Origin: Bradyrhizobium sp.
Lineage (GTDB): Bacteria > Pseudomonadota > Alphaproteobacteria > Rhizobiales > Xanthobacteraceae
Length of the DNA stretch: 64,000 nucleotides
Direction: 5' to 3'
Assembly (NCBI GenBank): GCA_030681365.1
Contig: JAUXWH010000223.1
Span: 1 to 64,000, forward strand
Made by a program: the position numbers and the translations under genes. Below, in pieces: positions 18,307 through 27,401 of the stretch (positions within the stretch are counted from its first letter, which is position 1; the number at the start of each line of letters is the position of its first letter). The notes under the pieces are model-generated. The model ran no database searches and was not told where the DNA came from. It worked only from the letters and a program-made list of their open reading frames with translations.

Positions 18307-20426
18307 GGTGTAACCTGTTTCTGCTGAGGGTTGTTCGAGGCCGCCGTGGCGGCGTCGAACGCTGCCGATACGGTCGAGGATGAGAGAAGTTCCGGCAGGG
18401 CGATGCCGTCGCGGGCTGCCGGGCCATAGACGATGTTGAACGGAATCCCGAAGCGCCCGTGCTCACGCATGAACCCCGCGATTTCGTCGTCCGGCCTGGT
18501 CCAGTCGGCCCGCATCGGCACGACATCCGCAGCTAGCCGTCCTGCAACCTCTTGCCGGTCGATGACGAGAGCCTTGTTGATCTTGCAGGTGATGCACCAG
18601 TCCGCCGTGACGTCGACGAATACGGTGCGCCCGGCGCCGACCAGCGTTCGCAGCTCGTTGCTGGAGAACGTGCGCCAGGGTATTTCGGTCCGGTCCTGCG
18701 TTTGCGACAGCGGCACGATGGCAGCAAGCACGGCGGCGATGATCGCCATCGCCGCCGTCGTTACTGCTATCTTTCTTGCAACGACGCCCTTCGACAGACC
18801 GAGGATGACGAATCCCAGCGCCAGGGCAGCGCCAAGCGAAATCGCGGGCAGCCGCCCCGACACTTCGCCAAGCACCAGCAACAACCAGCCCGCCGTCGCC
18901 AGCAGCGCTACGCCAAAGAACCCTTTGACATAGGCCAGCCAGGAGCCGGGTCGCGGGATGACTCTCGTCAGCGCGGGAAAAGCCGCCACCACCAGATAAG
19001 GCGACGCCATGCCGATGCCGAGAGCAGAAAATATCGCAAATATCTCGGCGGTTCCCTGCGACAGCGCGAAACCCACGGCGGTCCCGACGAGCGGCGCCGA
19101 ACAGGGAGTTGCGAGCAGCGTCGCCACGAAGCCGCTCCAGAAGTGCGACGCCGTCGATGTCCCACCTGCGATACCGGTGACCCGGGTGAGAAAGCCCGAG
19201 GATACCGCGAGGTGAAACAGCCCGAACTGGCTCGCTGCGAACAGGGACAGGACAATCGCCATGCCGCCCAGAAACAGCGGCTGCTGAAACTGGATTCCCC
19301 ATCCGACGCTGGCGCCGGCCCACTTCATGCCGGCAAGTACGCCCGCCAGCAGCAGAAAGGACACCACGATGCCGGCGGCCGAGGCTGCAAATCCCTTGCG
19401 AACCTGGCCACGATCACTGGTCCCGCCGTGAACGAACGAAAGCAGTTTCAACGACAGCACCGGAAACACGCAGGGCATCAGGTTCAGAATGAACCCGCCG
19501 GCCAGCGCTATGCCGATCAAAGCGAGCATGCCGGCCGAAGCAACCAGCGGCGGCGGCGTCCCCGAATCATTTGCTGCTCCTGTGTTTGCCAGCGGCGCGG
19601 GCGACACCGCCAGCACGGCTGCGTCGCCGGAAACGACGGTTGCGGTCACCGCGCGCGAGCGAAGGCTCTCGGCGGTCTCGCCGGGCAGGTTCACGATCAA
19701 GGTCGCCCGGTTGCCTGGATCGAATGTCACGATCGGCCTGTCACCGCTGACCGGCGGATCGCTGTCGACGAAGACATCCGGCTCGAGCAGCGGCCTGGTC
19801 GACGCGACCTCGATTCGCAGCGATGCCGGCCCGCTCAGAGATCGCGCGACCGAAACAACCGACAGCACATTGGATGTGGCCAGCGGCACCTTGGCGCGCC
19901 ATGCATTGATGACGGTCGGGGAGTCGCCGCCGACGCCCGGCTGGATCGTGGCAGCGAGCGTGCGCTCCTCGCGAACACAGATGGTGCTGCAGGCGTAGAC
20001 CGCGAGTTTCAGGCCGATGCGCGTCTCGATGGCTGGATCCCGAACCTTGATCCTGACGGGGAACAGCACTTCCCAGGTGTACCCTACCGTTTCGAATCCG
20101 AGGATCGACAGCCTGGATGGTGCGGGCCAGTTCACCTCCGCGTCGACGATATTCGACGAGCCGGACCAATCGAACTCGGTAGGAAGGCCGGCGTCCCCCG
20201 GCGATTTCCAGTAGGTTTTCCAGCCCTCTCCAAGGTTCAGACGGACGCCGATCCAGAACTCCCGGCCGCCGGCTTTGGAATCACCTGTCACAAGGCTGGC
20301 CTGGATATTAGGCTTCTGGATATCAAGCTCTTGGGCTGCCGCCTGCGGGAGGGACTGGCCCTGGGCGCCAGCGACCGTCGACATCAAAATGAGCGCGCCC
20401 ATCGCGCGTAGCCAGAAACGCATCAT
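18303..20426 (-). CDS. ScsB/DsbD-like transmembrane thiol reductant transporter
   Basis: A 707-residue protein. A signal peptide and a periplasmic DsbD/ScsB N-terminal domain (about 25-290, with the pair ACSTIC) are followed by an eight-helix DsbD-beta domain carrying the redox cysteines [10 protein letters not shown] and ATPCSAPL. A periplasmic thioredoxin domain ends the chain, with active site ADWCITCK. It should carry electrons from cytoplasmic thioredoxin across the inner membrane to periplasmic clients, the obvious one being the DsbA-like protein encoded next. The start ATGATG at 20426 overlaps the stop of the L,D-transpeptidase gene and has GGGGGTGG just upstream; a longer in-frame extension is unlikely. 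Confidence 0.92.
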   Translation of the reverse strand: MMRFWLRAMGALILMSTVAGAQGQSLPQAAAQELDIQKPNIQASLVTGDSKAGGREFWIGVRLNLGEGWKTYWKSPGDAGLPTEFDWSGSSNIVDAEVNWPAPSRLSILGFETVGYTWEVLFPVRIKVRDPAIETRIGLKLAVYACSTICVREERTLAATIQPGVGGDSPTVINAWRAKVPLATSNVLSVVSVARSLSGPASLRIEVASTRPLLEPDVFVDSDPPVSGDRPIVTFDPGNRATLIVNLPGETAESLRSRAVTATVVSGDAAVLAVSPAPLANTGAANDSGTPPPLVASAGMLALIGIALAGGFILNLMPCVFPVLSLKLLSFVHGGTSDRGQVRKGFAASAAGIVVSFLLLAGVLAGMKWAGASVGWGIQFQQPLFLGGMAIVLSLFAASQFGLFHLAVSSGFLTRVTGIAGGTSTASHFWSGFVATLLATPCSAPLVGTAVGFALSQGTAEIFAIFSALGIGMASPYLVVAAFPALTRVIPRPGSWLAYVKGFFGVALLATAGWLLLVLGEVSGRLPAISLGAALALGFVILGLSKGVVARKIAVTTAAMAIIAAVLAAIVPLSQTQDRTEIPWRTFSSNELRTLVGAGRTVFVDVTADWCITCKINKALVIDRQEVAGRLAADVVPMRADWTRPDDEIAGFMREHGRFGIPFNIVYGPAARDGIALPELLSSSTVSAAFDAATAASNNPQQKQVTP

Positions 20427-21157
20427 CTCGCCACCCCCGCCCGGGTGCGCAGACTGGCCTCGATCGAGGAGACCCCGCGCGATTCCCGTTCCGAGAGAAC
20501 AACGACCCTGGACCCGATCGGCACACGGTCGAACAGATCGATCACGTCCTGATTCAAGAGCCGGATGCATCCGCTCGAGACATTCTTGCCGATGCTTTCC
20601 GGCTCGTTGGTGCCATGAATGCGATACAGCGTGTCCTTGCCGTTCTGGAATAGGTACAGCGCGCGTGCGCCGAGCGGATTCTCGATCCCTGCGCCCATGC
20701 CTGCGCTGTATTTCTTCAGCTCAGGCTGCCGGGCGATCATTGCGGATGGCGGTGTCCATGTCGGCCACTGCGCCTTGCGGCGGATGTCCGCCGTTCCGGA
20801 CCACCCAAATCCGTCACGGCCCACACCTACGCCGTAACGCATGGCAAAGCCGCCTTCCTGCACCAGATAGAGAAACCTGGCGTAGGGATCGACGACGATG
20901 GTGCCGGGCGGATGCTGGGTCGCGAAGCGGACGCGCTGTTTGAGGTATTTCGGGTCGATCGTTCCGGCGTCGACCGCCGGAATCATGAACGCGCGATCGA
21001 CAAGTGCGGGGTACTGGGGCTGCGAAGGCGGCGCATATGACGCCTGCTGCAGGGTCGCCTGATTGCAGGCTGCCAGCAGCAAGGTCAATCCGGCTGCGCA
21101 AAGCGCGCGCAGGTACGGGTGCGCCGCCGCACGGAGCGCGGCTAACGGCGATGTCAT
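20423..21157 (-). CDS. Lipoprotein L,D-transpeptidase (YkuD domain)
   Basis: A 244-residue lipoprotein with lipobox LLAAC near residue 31. The YkuD catalytic domain covers about residues 90-225, with the active-site pattern [10 protein letters not shown] ... SSGCIRL; the Cys nucleophile and His are present. It would make 3-3 peptidoglycan crosslinks or attach proteins to peptidoglycan in the periplasm. It is the first gene of the operon that continues with the ScsB-like and DsbA-like genes, both joined by ATGA overlaps. Because YkuD enzymes need a reduced catalytic cysteine, coupling to a reducing pathway makes biochemical sense (inference). Confidence 0.93.
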   Translation of the reverse strand: MTSPLAALRAAAHPYLRALCAAGLTLLLAACNQATLQQASYAPPSQPQYPALVDRAFMIPAVDAGTIDPKYLKQRVRFATQHPPGTIVVDPYARFLYLVQEGGFAMRYGVGVGRDGFGWSGTADIRRKAQWPTWTPPSAMIARQPELKKYSAGMGAGIENPLGARALYLFQNGKDTLYRIHGTNEPESIGKNVSSGCIRLLNQDVIDLFDRVPIGSRVVVLSERESRGVSSIEASLRTRAGVAR

Positions 21158-21212
21158 GGGAGCTCTCCTGGGGATCTATGGACGCAATGATGACGCCAGC
21201 GCGAAGCTGGCC

Positions 21213-21596
21213 TTATGCGTCGATCCGCGGAGGCCGGAACTGGGGAACGGTAAGCCACTGCGCATGCAGCAGCTTGTCAGCGAACGGTACCACGCCGGCT
21301 TTGCCATGCGAGGCTTCCATGACCGAGGAAGTCGCGACCTCCAACCCGACCAGCGTTCCGACACTGCACGACGTGCCCAGCGCGCCGGGCACCGCCCGCT
21401 GGCAGGGCTTGCCACCCTTGACCGAATGAATCTGCAGGAAGGCCGCTTGAGCGGCCTTTGAGGGCGCGTGGGCGAAGACGGGCTGAAGGAACGATGCAAA
21501 CATCCCCAGGATACACAACAGCGCAAGCAAGGAACCCAACAAGCCGTTTGACCGGCTCGACGTTCCGCGCCTCGAGTTGATGGGGCACCCGTACAT
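21213..21596 (-). CDS. Small secreted protein upstream of the L,D-transpeptidase operon
   Basis: An open frame of 127 residues with a hydrophobic N-terminal segment (LLGSLLALLCILGMFASFL) and a cleavage-like PVFAHA site. A compact mature region follows, with the spaced cysteines KPCQRAVPGALGTSCSVG. Three overlapping frames exist here; this one alone has an export signal followed by a plausible mature protein. It ends about 55 bases before the L,D-transpeptidase start, so it may be the first gene of that operon. I do not recognise a named family. The exact start is uncertain. Confidence 0.55.
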   Translation of the reverse strand: MYGCPINSRRGTSSRSNGLLGSLLALLCILGMFASFLQPVFAHAPSKAAQAAFLQIHSVKGGKPCQRAVPGALGTSCSVGTLVGLEVATSSVMEASHGKAGVVPFADKLLHAQWLTVPQFRPPRIDA

Positions 21597-21669
21597 TTGC
21601 GCTTTCTGCTTCAGGCGTGCAGCGACAACAAGTCACCTCTGCGTGATGCTCGGGTCAGTCCGCTTATTA

Positions 21670-21687
21670 TATTAGCATAACCTAATA
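21670..21687. promoter_or_regulatory. AT-rich inverted repeat between divergent transcription units
   Basis: TATTAG and CTAATA flank a 6-base spacer inside a strikingly AT-rich patch (TTATTATATTAGCATAACC) in an otherwise GC-rich context. It lies upstream of the small secreted protein (minus) and of the tetR gene (plus), so it may be an operator or core promoter. Confidence 0.4.
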
Positions 21688-21729
21688 ATGTATTGAATCC
21701 CGTCCGCCGCCGGCTACACGAATCCGTCA

Positions 21730-21756
21730 TTTGACACTTCTTTCCGTTTTGTCAAA
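21730..21756. promoter_or_regulatory. Likely autoregulatory operator/promoter of the tetR-molybdenum hydroxylase operon
   Basis: TTTGACA (21730-21736) and TGTCAAA (21750-21756) form an inverted repeat just before the tetR ATG at 21765. TTGACA also fits a -35 hexamer. No Shine-Dalgarno precedes the ATG, and the predicted start point would be close to it, so the transcript may be leaderless (inference). Confidence 0.5.
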
Positions 21757-21764
21757 ATCGACAA

Positions 21765-22451
21765 ATGAAGCCGCGCGACCGCATTCTCGATGCCGCCATG
21801 GCCGTATTCCGCCGGCACGGTTTCCGCCGCTCGTCGATCGAGCAGGCGGCCGACGCCGCCGGGCTGACGCGTCAGGCGCTGTATCACCATTTCAAATCCC
21901 GGGAAGCGCTGTTCCGCGCCGTGATCGAACGGCTGCATGAGGATGCCATGGCCGCGGAGATCGCGGCGGCGAACGCCGCGGATAAAGCCGGCGGCAGCCT
22001 TGCCCACATCCTCATCGCCGGGGTGACCGCGCGGCTGACGCAATTCATCGCGTCGTTCGACGGCTCGCCGCATATCGAGGAGTTGTTCTCCGAACACCTG
22101 CTGCAGGCCCGCGACCTCTACCAGAAATATGCCGGGCTCTACGCCGCGCATGGCGCAGCCACGATCGAGCGGGTCTGCCACAAGCAGCGCCTCGTCCTCG
22201 CCGAGGGCATGACGCCGCAAAGACTGGCGCAATGCCTGGAGATGGCAATCAACGGCGCCAAGTCGGCCCATCCGGGGATGCAGCCGGCCGACGCCTTCGT
22301 CGATGCCCTCACCACCATGGCGCGGATGCTGATCGCCGGCGCCGTTGCGCCCTTGCCGAAGCCATTACCGGCAAGGTCCGCCAAGAAAAAATCCGCCAAG
22401 AAGACTGTCCCGAAAAAGCCCGTTCGCCAAAAATCCGGAGGTCGCAAATGA
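21765..22451 (+). CDS. TetR/AcrR family transcriptional regulator with Lys-rich tail
   Basis: A 228-residue TetR-type repressor. The N-terminal helix-turn-helix reads RILDAAMAVFRRHGF ... AADAAGLTRQALYHHFKSRE (residues 5-50). The C-terminus has an unusual lysine-rich tail (ARSAKKKSAKKTVPKKPVRQ). Its TGA overlaps the ATG of the molybdenum hydroxylase gene (ATGA), so it is co-transcribed with the enzyme it presumably controls. An inverted repeat lies immediately upstream. The inducer is probably an aldehyde or aromatic substrate of the enzyme (inference). Confidence 0.9.
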   Translation: MKPRDRILDAAMAVFRRHGFRRSSIEQAADAAGLTRQALYHHFKSREALFRAVIERLHEDAMAAEIAAANAADKAGGSLAHILIAGVTARLTQFIASFDGSPHIEELFSEHLLQARDLYQKYAGLYAAHGAATIERVCHKQRLVLAEGMTPQRLAQCLEMAINGAKSAHPGMQPADAFVDALTTMARMLIAGAVAPLPKPLPARSAKKKSAKKTVPKKPVRQKSGGRK

Positions 22452-25138
22452 GCACGATGACGATCAATGGCCGTCCCGTCCCCCTGCCCGACGATCCCGA
22501 TGCGCTTCTCGTCGATGTCATCCGGGACGATCTCGATCTCACCGGCACCAAGCTGGTGTGCGGGGCCGGCGTCTGCGGCGCCTGCACCGTGCTGGTGGAT
22601 GGCGCGCCGGTGGTGAGCTGCCTGATGCCAGCGCGCGCCGCGGCCAACACGGCGGTGACGACGGTGGAAGGCATCGGCGCGACACAACTGCATCCGGTGC
22701 AGAAGGCGTTCATGGCACACGACGCGCTGCAATGCGGCTTCTGCACGCCGGGCTTGGTGGTCGAGGCCGCGGCGTTTTGCGATTCCTGGCGCGCGAGCAA
22801 GGGAACCGCGACGCCGTCGCGCGAGGAAATCGGTGCGGCCCTGTCGGGACATCTGTGCCGCTGCGGCGCCTATGACGGCATCTTCAACGCAGTGGCCGCG
22901 GCCTGTGCCGGCCAGTTCGACGGCATTGAGATCGCCCCGCCGCGCGTCGAGGCGCGCGCCAAGGTGACGGGATCGGCCAAATACACCGTCGATATCCGCC
23001 ATGACGGACAGCAGGAAGGCATCATCCTGCGCTCGCAGCTCGCGCACGCCCGCATCACTGAACTCGATCTGGCGCCGGCGCGCGCGATTCCCGGCGTCAG
23101 CGCCGCGGTCTCGCTGCTCGGCGATGACGGCATGGTCCGCTTTGTCGGCGACCCCATCGCCGCCGTTGCGGCAAAGGACCGCAAGACCGCCGAGGCCGCC
23201 ATCGCCGCCATCAAGATGAACAGCGAACGCCTGCCGTCGGTGATCGGGCTGGACGCCGCGCGCAAACCGGATTCCCCCGTGGTGTTCGCAAAAGCCAGCC
23301 GCAAGAAGGCCGGCAACGTTTCCGAAGGCACTCCGGCGCCGGCCGCCTGGAACGGCAATGTCCGGGGACCATCGGCGGCGTTCTCGCAGAAGGCCCGGAA
23401 AGCGAGGAACTGGATCGCCGCGGAGCGCGAACGGCAAAATCCCTGGCTGGTCGAGGAGACCTTCCGCACCGGCACGCAATCGCACACCAGCCTGGAGCCG
23501 CATGCCACCGTCGCGCGTTTCGACGGCGACCGGCTCACCGTGCACGCTTCGACGCAGTCGGTGTTTCACGTCATGGAGATGATCGCCAAGCGTTACAAGT
23601 TCGGCCACGACAAGGTCCGCGTCATCGCCGATCACGTCGGCGGCGGCTTCGGCTCCAAGGGCACGCTCGGCATGGAAACTATCGCGGCGATCGACCTCGC
23701 TCGCGAAGCGAAGGCGCCGGTCCGGATCGCCTATGACCGGCATGAAGAATTGTCGGTCACCGGCTATCGGCCGGCGACCGAGTTGAAGATCGCGCTGCTG
23801 CCGTCCGAGCAGGGCGACCTCAAGGCGCTGTCGCTCACCGCCTATGCCGACACCGGCGCTGCGACCAATTCGACGCTCGCCGCACTCGCCCGCCTGATCT
23901 ATCCGGCGGAGGCCAAGGAACTGGCCGATTACGACGTCATCAGCAATCTGCCGCCCGGCGCGCCGTTCCGCGGTCCCGGCGGACCGCCGATGGCGTTCGC
24001 GCTGGAACAGGCGATCGACGAAGCCGCGCTGCGGATGAAACTCGATCCGATCGCGCTGCGAAAGCGCTGGGATCCCAATCCCAACCGCCAGCGTCTCTAT
24101 GACTGGGCTGCGGGCCTCGATGTCTGGCGCAACCGCAAGACGGAGGCCGCACAAACCGGCCGCTATCGCCGCGGCGTCGGCGTCGCCACCGGCTACTGGC
24201 TCTATCTCTGGCAGCCCGGCGTGAAGATCGAACTCAAGGTCGAGGGCGGACGCCTGATCGCGAGCACCGCGACCCAGGATATCGGCCAGGGCAGCCGCAC
24301 CGTGATCGCCAACACGGTCGCCCACGAATTCGGGCTGGAGCCGCACGACATCGATGTGCGGATCGGCGATTCCAGTCTGCCGGAGGGACCGGGCGCCGGC
24401 GGCAGCCGCAGCACGGCGTCGGTCATTCCGTCCACGCTGCTGGCCGTGCGAAAGCTGAAGGAGGCCATCGAGCGGAGCGCCAAACGTAAACCCGTCCCCG
24501 GCTCCAACGCGCCGTGGCGCGAGATGATCGCGGCCTCGCCCGATCTCAGCGTCGCCAGCGTGCGCCCCGAAGACGGTAAACCGATTGATGCGGGGGTACG
24601 CTCGCCGATGAAGGAAGCGGGCTTCATGGGCATGATCTTCGGCTGGATGCTGCGGCGCTTTTCCAACCTGGCGGTCGGCGCCGGCGTGCCGAGTTCGGTG
24701 CAGGTGATCGAGGTCGAAGTCGACACCTGGCTCGGCCATGTCCGCGTGCTCAACGTCCACACCGGCATCGCCGTCGGCAAGATCGCCGCCCCGGCGCTGG
24801 CACGCAGCCAGGCCACCGGTTCGGTGATCCAGGGCCTCGGCTATGCGCTTTATGAAGCGCGCGAAACCGATCCGCGCCGCGGCGACGTGCTCTCTGCCGG
24901 CATGGAGGATTACCGCATTCCCGGAGTATCCGACACACCCGCGATATCGGTGCATTTCGACGAGGCCGGTTTCGACCACGTGCTCGGCGGCAGCGTCGGG
25001 ATCGGCGAAGTGGCGACGGTGCCGACATCGCCGGCGCTGGCCAACGCCATCCGCAACGCCATCGGTATCCGGCTGACCGAAATTCCGATCCGGCCCGACC
25101 GCCTGATATCCGCATTGAAAGGGAGGAGCGCAGCATGA
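22448..25138 (+). CDS. Fused 2Fe-2S / molybdopterin subunit of a xanthine-oxidase-family hydroxylase (PaoA-PaoC or MOP-like)
   Basis: An 896-residue single chain. A plant-type ferredoxin domain (C38, C43, C46, C58) is followed by the all-helical 2Fe-2S domain (C96, C99, C137, C139) and then, after a linker near residue 155, the aldehyde-oxidase hammerhead and molybdenum-cofactor domains. GGGFGSKG, FRGPGGPPMAF and the C-terminal GIGEVATVPTSPAL with the catalytic Glu are visible. In most bacterial family members the iron-sulfur and Mo parts are separate genes; a fused chain is known in the Desulfovibrio MOP aldehyde oxidoreductase. A paired FAD gene follows by ATGA overlap. The substrate is probably an aldehyde (inference). 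Confidence 0.9.
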   Translation: MSTMTINGRPVPLPDDPDALLVDVIRDDLDLTGTKLVCGAGVCGACTVLVDGAPVVSCLMPARAAANTAVTTVEGIGATQLHPVQKAFMAHDALQCGFCTPGLVVEAAAFCDSWRASKGTATPSREEIGAALSGHLCRCGAYDGIFNAVAAACAGQFDGIEIAPPRVEARAKVTGSAKYTVDIRHDGQQEGIILRSQLAHARITELDLAPARAIPGVSAAVSLLGDDGMVRFVGDPIAAVAAKDRKTAEAAIAAIKMNSERLPSVIGLDAARKPDSPVVFAKASRKKAGNVSEGTPAPAAWNGNVRGPSAAFSQKARKARNWIAAERERQNPWLVEETFRTGTQSHTSLEPHATVARFDGDRLTVHASTQSVFHVMEMIAKRYKFGHDKVRVIADHVGGGFGSKGTLGMETIAAIDLAREAKAPVRIAYDRHEELSVTGYRPATELKIALLPSEQGDLKALSLTAYADTGAATNSTLAALARLIYPAEAKELADYDVISNLPPGAPFRGPGGPPMAFALEQAIDEAALRMKLDPIALRKRWDPNPNRQRLYDWAAGLDVWRNRKTEAAQTGRYRRGVGVATGYWLYLWQPGVKIELKVEGGRLIASTATQDIGQGSRTVIANTVAHEFGLEPHDIDVRIGDSSLPEGPGAGGSRSTASVIPSTLLAVRKLKEAIERSAKRKPVPGSNAPWREMIAASPDLSVASVRPEDGKPIDAGVRSPMKEAGFMGMIFGWMLRRFSNLAVGAGVPSSVQVIEVEVDTWLGHVRVLNVHTGIAVGKIAAPALARSQATGSVIQGLGYALYEARETDPRRGDVLSAGMEDYRIPGVSDTPAISVHFDEAGFDHVLGGSVGIGEVATVPTSPALANAIRNAIGIRLTEIPIRPDRLISALKGRSAA

Positions 25139-26061
25139 CGTCCGCATCGATGACGGCCTCAGCCCAACGCGCCGAATTCCGCGCCGCCGGCACGGACCTT
25201 TCCGAACGCCGGCGCAGCGGCGTCTCAAAGGGACCGCTGATCGATCTGGCCGCCGCACCCGACACGATCGGCGTGTCATGGGGCGCGGATGGCGCCGCCA
25301 CCATCGGCGCGCTCACCTCAATCGCCGCGATCGCCGCCGACCCGCGCATCGCGGCCGCCTATCCCGGCATCGCGGCCGCAGCACTCGGCCTCGCCACGCC
25401 GCAGGTCCGCCATCTCGCCACGCTCGGCGGCAATCTCGCGCAGCGCTCGCGCTGCTGGTATTTTCGCGATCCGCATATCGCCTGCCTCAAGAAGGGCGGC
25501 GGCGATTGCCCGGCCCGGACCGGCAATCACCTCTACGGCGTCGCCTTCGATCTCGGCCCCTGCGTGGCGCCGCATCCCTCCACCATGGCGGCGGCGCTGC
25601 TCGCCTATGATGCCAGCATCGTCACCAGCCAACGGCCGGGGATTTCGATCGGCGAACTGCTGGGAGATGGCTCCAACGGAACATCCGATCACGCGCTGGC
25701 ATCGGACGAGATGATCCGCGGCGTCGAATTGCCCGCGCCGTTGGCGGGCGAGCGCGCGCTCTACAAGCGCGCCATCAGCCGCAGCCATGCCGAATGGCCG
25801 CTGGTCGAGGTGTGCGCCCGCGCCGTCGTAACGTCAGGCACGTTCCAGTTCATCCGCATCGCCGCCGGCGGCATCGCGCCGGTCCCGCTCCGCCTCGCGG
25901 CGTGCGAGGCCGCCTTGCAAGGCAAGCCGGCCGGCGCGGCCGTGATTGCGGAAGCAGCAAGGCAGGCCGCATCGGGCGCAACCCCGCTGCCGATGACGGG
26001 CTACAAGCTCGATTTGCTGGAGGGCGTCGTGCACGATGTGCTGGAGCGGCTGGCGACCTAG
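25135..26061 (+). CDS. FAD-binding subunit of the molybdenum hydroxylase, PaoB-like
   Basis: A 308-residue CoxM/XdhB-type FAD subunit. The N-terminal FAD_binding_5 region (IGALTSIAAIAADPRI, TLGGNLAQRSRC) is followed by a C-terminal CO_deh_flav_C domain. Four cysteines, C107, C117, C125 and C143, lie in a segment like that of E. coli PaoB (QRxRCxYF ... CVAPHPS), which binds a [4Fe-4S] cluster. Electrons would pass from Mo through the two 2Fe-2S centres of the fused partner to FAD. The start overlaps the partner's stop (ATGA) with GGGAGGAG upstream. The first conserved FAD glycine region is somewhat short. Confidence 0.9.
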   Translation: MTSASMTASAQRAEFRAAGTDLSERRRSGVSKGPLIDLAAAPDTIGVSWGADGAATIGALTSIAAIAADPRIAAAYPGIAAAALGLATPQVRHLATLGGNLAQRSRCWYFRDPHIACLKKGGGDCPARTGNHLYGVAFDLGPCVAPHPSTMAAALLAYDASIVTSQRPGISIGELLGDGSNGTSDHALASDEMIRGVELPAPLAGERALYKRAISRSHAEWPLVEVCARAVVTSGTFQFIRIAAGGIAPVPLRLAACEAALQGKPAGAAVIAEAARQAASGATPLPMTGYKLDLLEGVVHDVLERLAT

Positions 26062-26067
26062 ACTCGC

Positions 26068-26162
26068 AGGGTGGGCAAAGGCGCCTTCGCGCCGTGCCCA
26101 CCATTCAAGTCCAGGATCGGGATAGATGGTGGGCACGGCGCAAGGGCGCCTTTGCCCACCCT
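26068..26162. repeat. Long inverted intergenic repeat (gtagggtgggcaaag family)
   Basis: The left arm AGGGTGGGCAAAGGCGCC...CCGTGCCCACCAT (26068-26105) and the right arm (26125-26162) are near-perfect inverted copies around a 19-base centre. A related copy is at 44174-44288. As RNA it would form a long stem, so it may also end transcription between the convergent FAD-subunit and HD-GYP genes. Confidence 0.85.
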
Positions 26163-26178
26163 ACATTCACTGCCTTGG

Positions 26179-26856
26179 TCACGCCATCAGCGCAACGGTC
26201 CGGAATGCCTTCAGCAGCGATTGTTCAAGCTTGCCGTCCATCCCGCACAGAATCTTGTAGGCGCATTCGCGGGACATCGCGGGCCGGTAGGGCCGCGACT
26301 CGATCAGGGCGGCGAAGATATCGGAGATGGTCAGCAATCTCACCAGATCGGAAATCTCCGGCGCCTTCAGCGCATCGGGATAACCGGATCCGTCGAGATA
26401 TTCGTGGTGGTGCCTCACTCCATCGAGAATCTCCGGGTTGATGCCGGGAAGATCCTTCAGCAAATCATATCCGATCGCCGGATGGCGCCGCATGATCGCT
26501 TCCTCATCCGGGTCGAGACGTCCGGGCTTGTCGAGAATCGCCAGCGGGATACGGGCCTTGCCGATGTCATGGAGGGTTGCCGCCATCCCGAGCCGTTTGA
26601 CGTCCCGGTCGGCGAGCCTGATCTCCAGAGCGAAGCCGACGGCTACTCCGGTTACCAGCAGGCAATGCTGGAAGGTGCCCTCATGGTAGCGGCGGACATC
26701 GTCAAGCCACTCGCTGAGCCCATGCTGCTCGATGCTGTCGATGATTTGCGAGGTGGCGCTGTCGGCATCGGAAAGACTGATCGGCTTGCCGTCCTGTATC
26801 GCTGCGAACATCGACGCGAAGGCCGCGGCGCTGCCGGTGATCACGGGCGAGGCCAT
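26179..26856 (-). CDS. HD-GYP domain phosphodiesterase, C-terminal part of an interrupted gene
   Basis: This 225-residue frame contains a complete HD-GYP domain: the metal-binding LHDIGKARIP and the signature HHHEYLDGSGYP are intact. HD-GYP enzymes hydrolyse cyclic-di-GMP. The frame continues upstream in the same phase, past a TAG at 26905-26907, into an N-terminal receiver-like segment, so the ancestral gene was probably one ORF (26179-27297). No good ribosome site precedes the ATG at 26856. Whether this part is still translated is uncertain. Confidence 0.75.
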   Translation of the reverse strand: MASPVITGSAAAFASMFAAIQDGKPISLSDADSATSQIIDSIEQHGLSEWLDDVRRYHEGTFQHCLLVTGVAVGFALEIRLADRDVKRLGMAATLHDIGKARIPLAILDKPGRLDPDEEAIMRRHPAIGYDLLKDLPGINPEILDGVRHHHEYLDGSGYPDALKAPEISDLVRLLTISDIFAALIESRPYRPAMSRECAYKILCGMDGKLEQSLLKAFRTVALMA

Positions 26857-26904
26857 GGCGCCGCCGGTGCGTGTTGCCTTCTCCGCGACCTCGATCTGCG
26901 CGAG

Positions 26905-27297
26905 CTAGAATGCAATTTCTCTTGGACGCGAAACCACCGAGGTCGCACCGAGCGCATAGGCCTGCGCGATCAGGTGGTGACTGTGTCGCTCGACGACGAA
27001 CAGCTTTTCGGGAATGCGGTTCTGCTGGCGCATCACCAGCCTGATCTGTTCGATACCGGCCGCCTTGCGCAGATCGGCGTCGATCAGCAGCGCGCCGTCT
27101 GCGCCGATTTGCGCTCCGTGATCTCCCAGCAACTGGGAGAATAATTCAAATCGCGGCGCCAGCATCGCGCGGATGGCTGGTATCTTGTCAGGTTCGTCGG
27201 TGACGAAATGAACGCGCATTCCAAGCCAATCGGGACCGAAGTTGTGACCGCTCGCATCGGAGCAAGCAGCAACAATACGGATCCTTGCCTTAACCAA
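26905..27297 (-). CDS. Receiver-like N-terminal part of the interrupted HD-GYP gene
   Basis: This 130-residue frame (MVKARIRIVAACSDASGHNF ...) reads like a degenerate response-regulator or sensor domain, with GALLIDADLRKAA and a terminal GATSVVSRPREIAF. It ends at a TAG (26905-26907) that is in phase with the HD-GYP frame starting at 26856; the codons between (LAQIEVAEKATRTGGA) look protein-like. A one-base change, for example CAG or AAG to TAG, would explain the split. Treat it as half of a probable pseudogene, or as a split two-protein system if the stop is real and tolerated. Confidence 0.6.
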   Translation of the reverse strand: MVKARIRIVAACSDASGHNFGPDWLGMRVHFVTDEPDKIPAIRAMLAPRFELFSQLLGDHGAQIGADGALLIDADLRKAAGIEQIRLVMRQQNRIPEKLFVVERHSHHLIAQAYALGATSVVSRPREIAF

Positions 27298-27401
27298 TGG
27301 CTAGCGCCGGTTACTTAATTCAACTGGGAGGAGTGCGCCTGCCAGCCCCGCTATGTCTGGTAAGCGACAAAGGCATCGCGGACCGGTTCGCAGACGCCCG
27401 C

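Noticed and set aside
22139-25279. A 1046-codon open frame antisense to the molybdenum hydroxylase gene
   Set aside because: It is a by-product of GC-rich third positions in the real gene; its translation is rich in Arg/His/Gly without domains. The sense frame has clear cofactor motifs.
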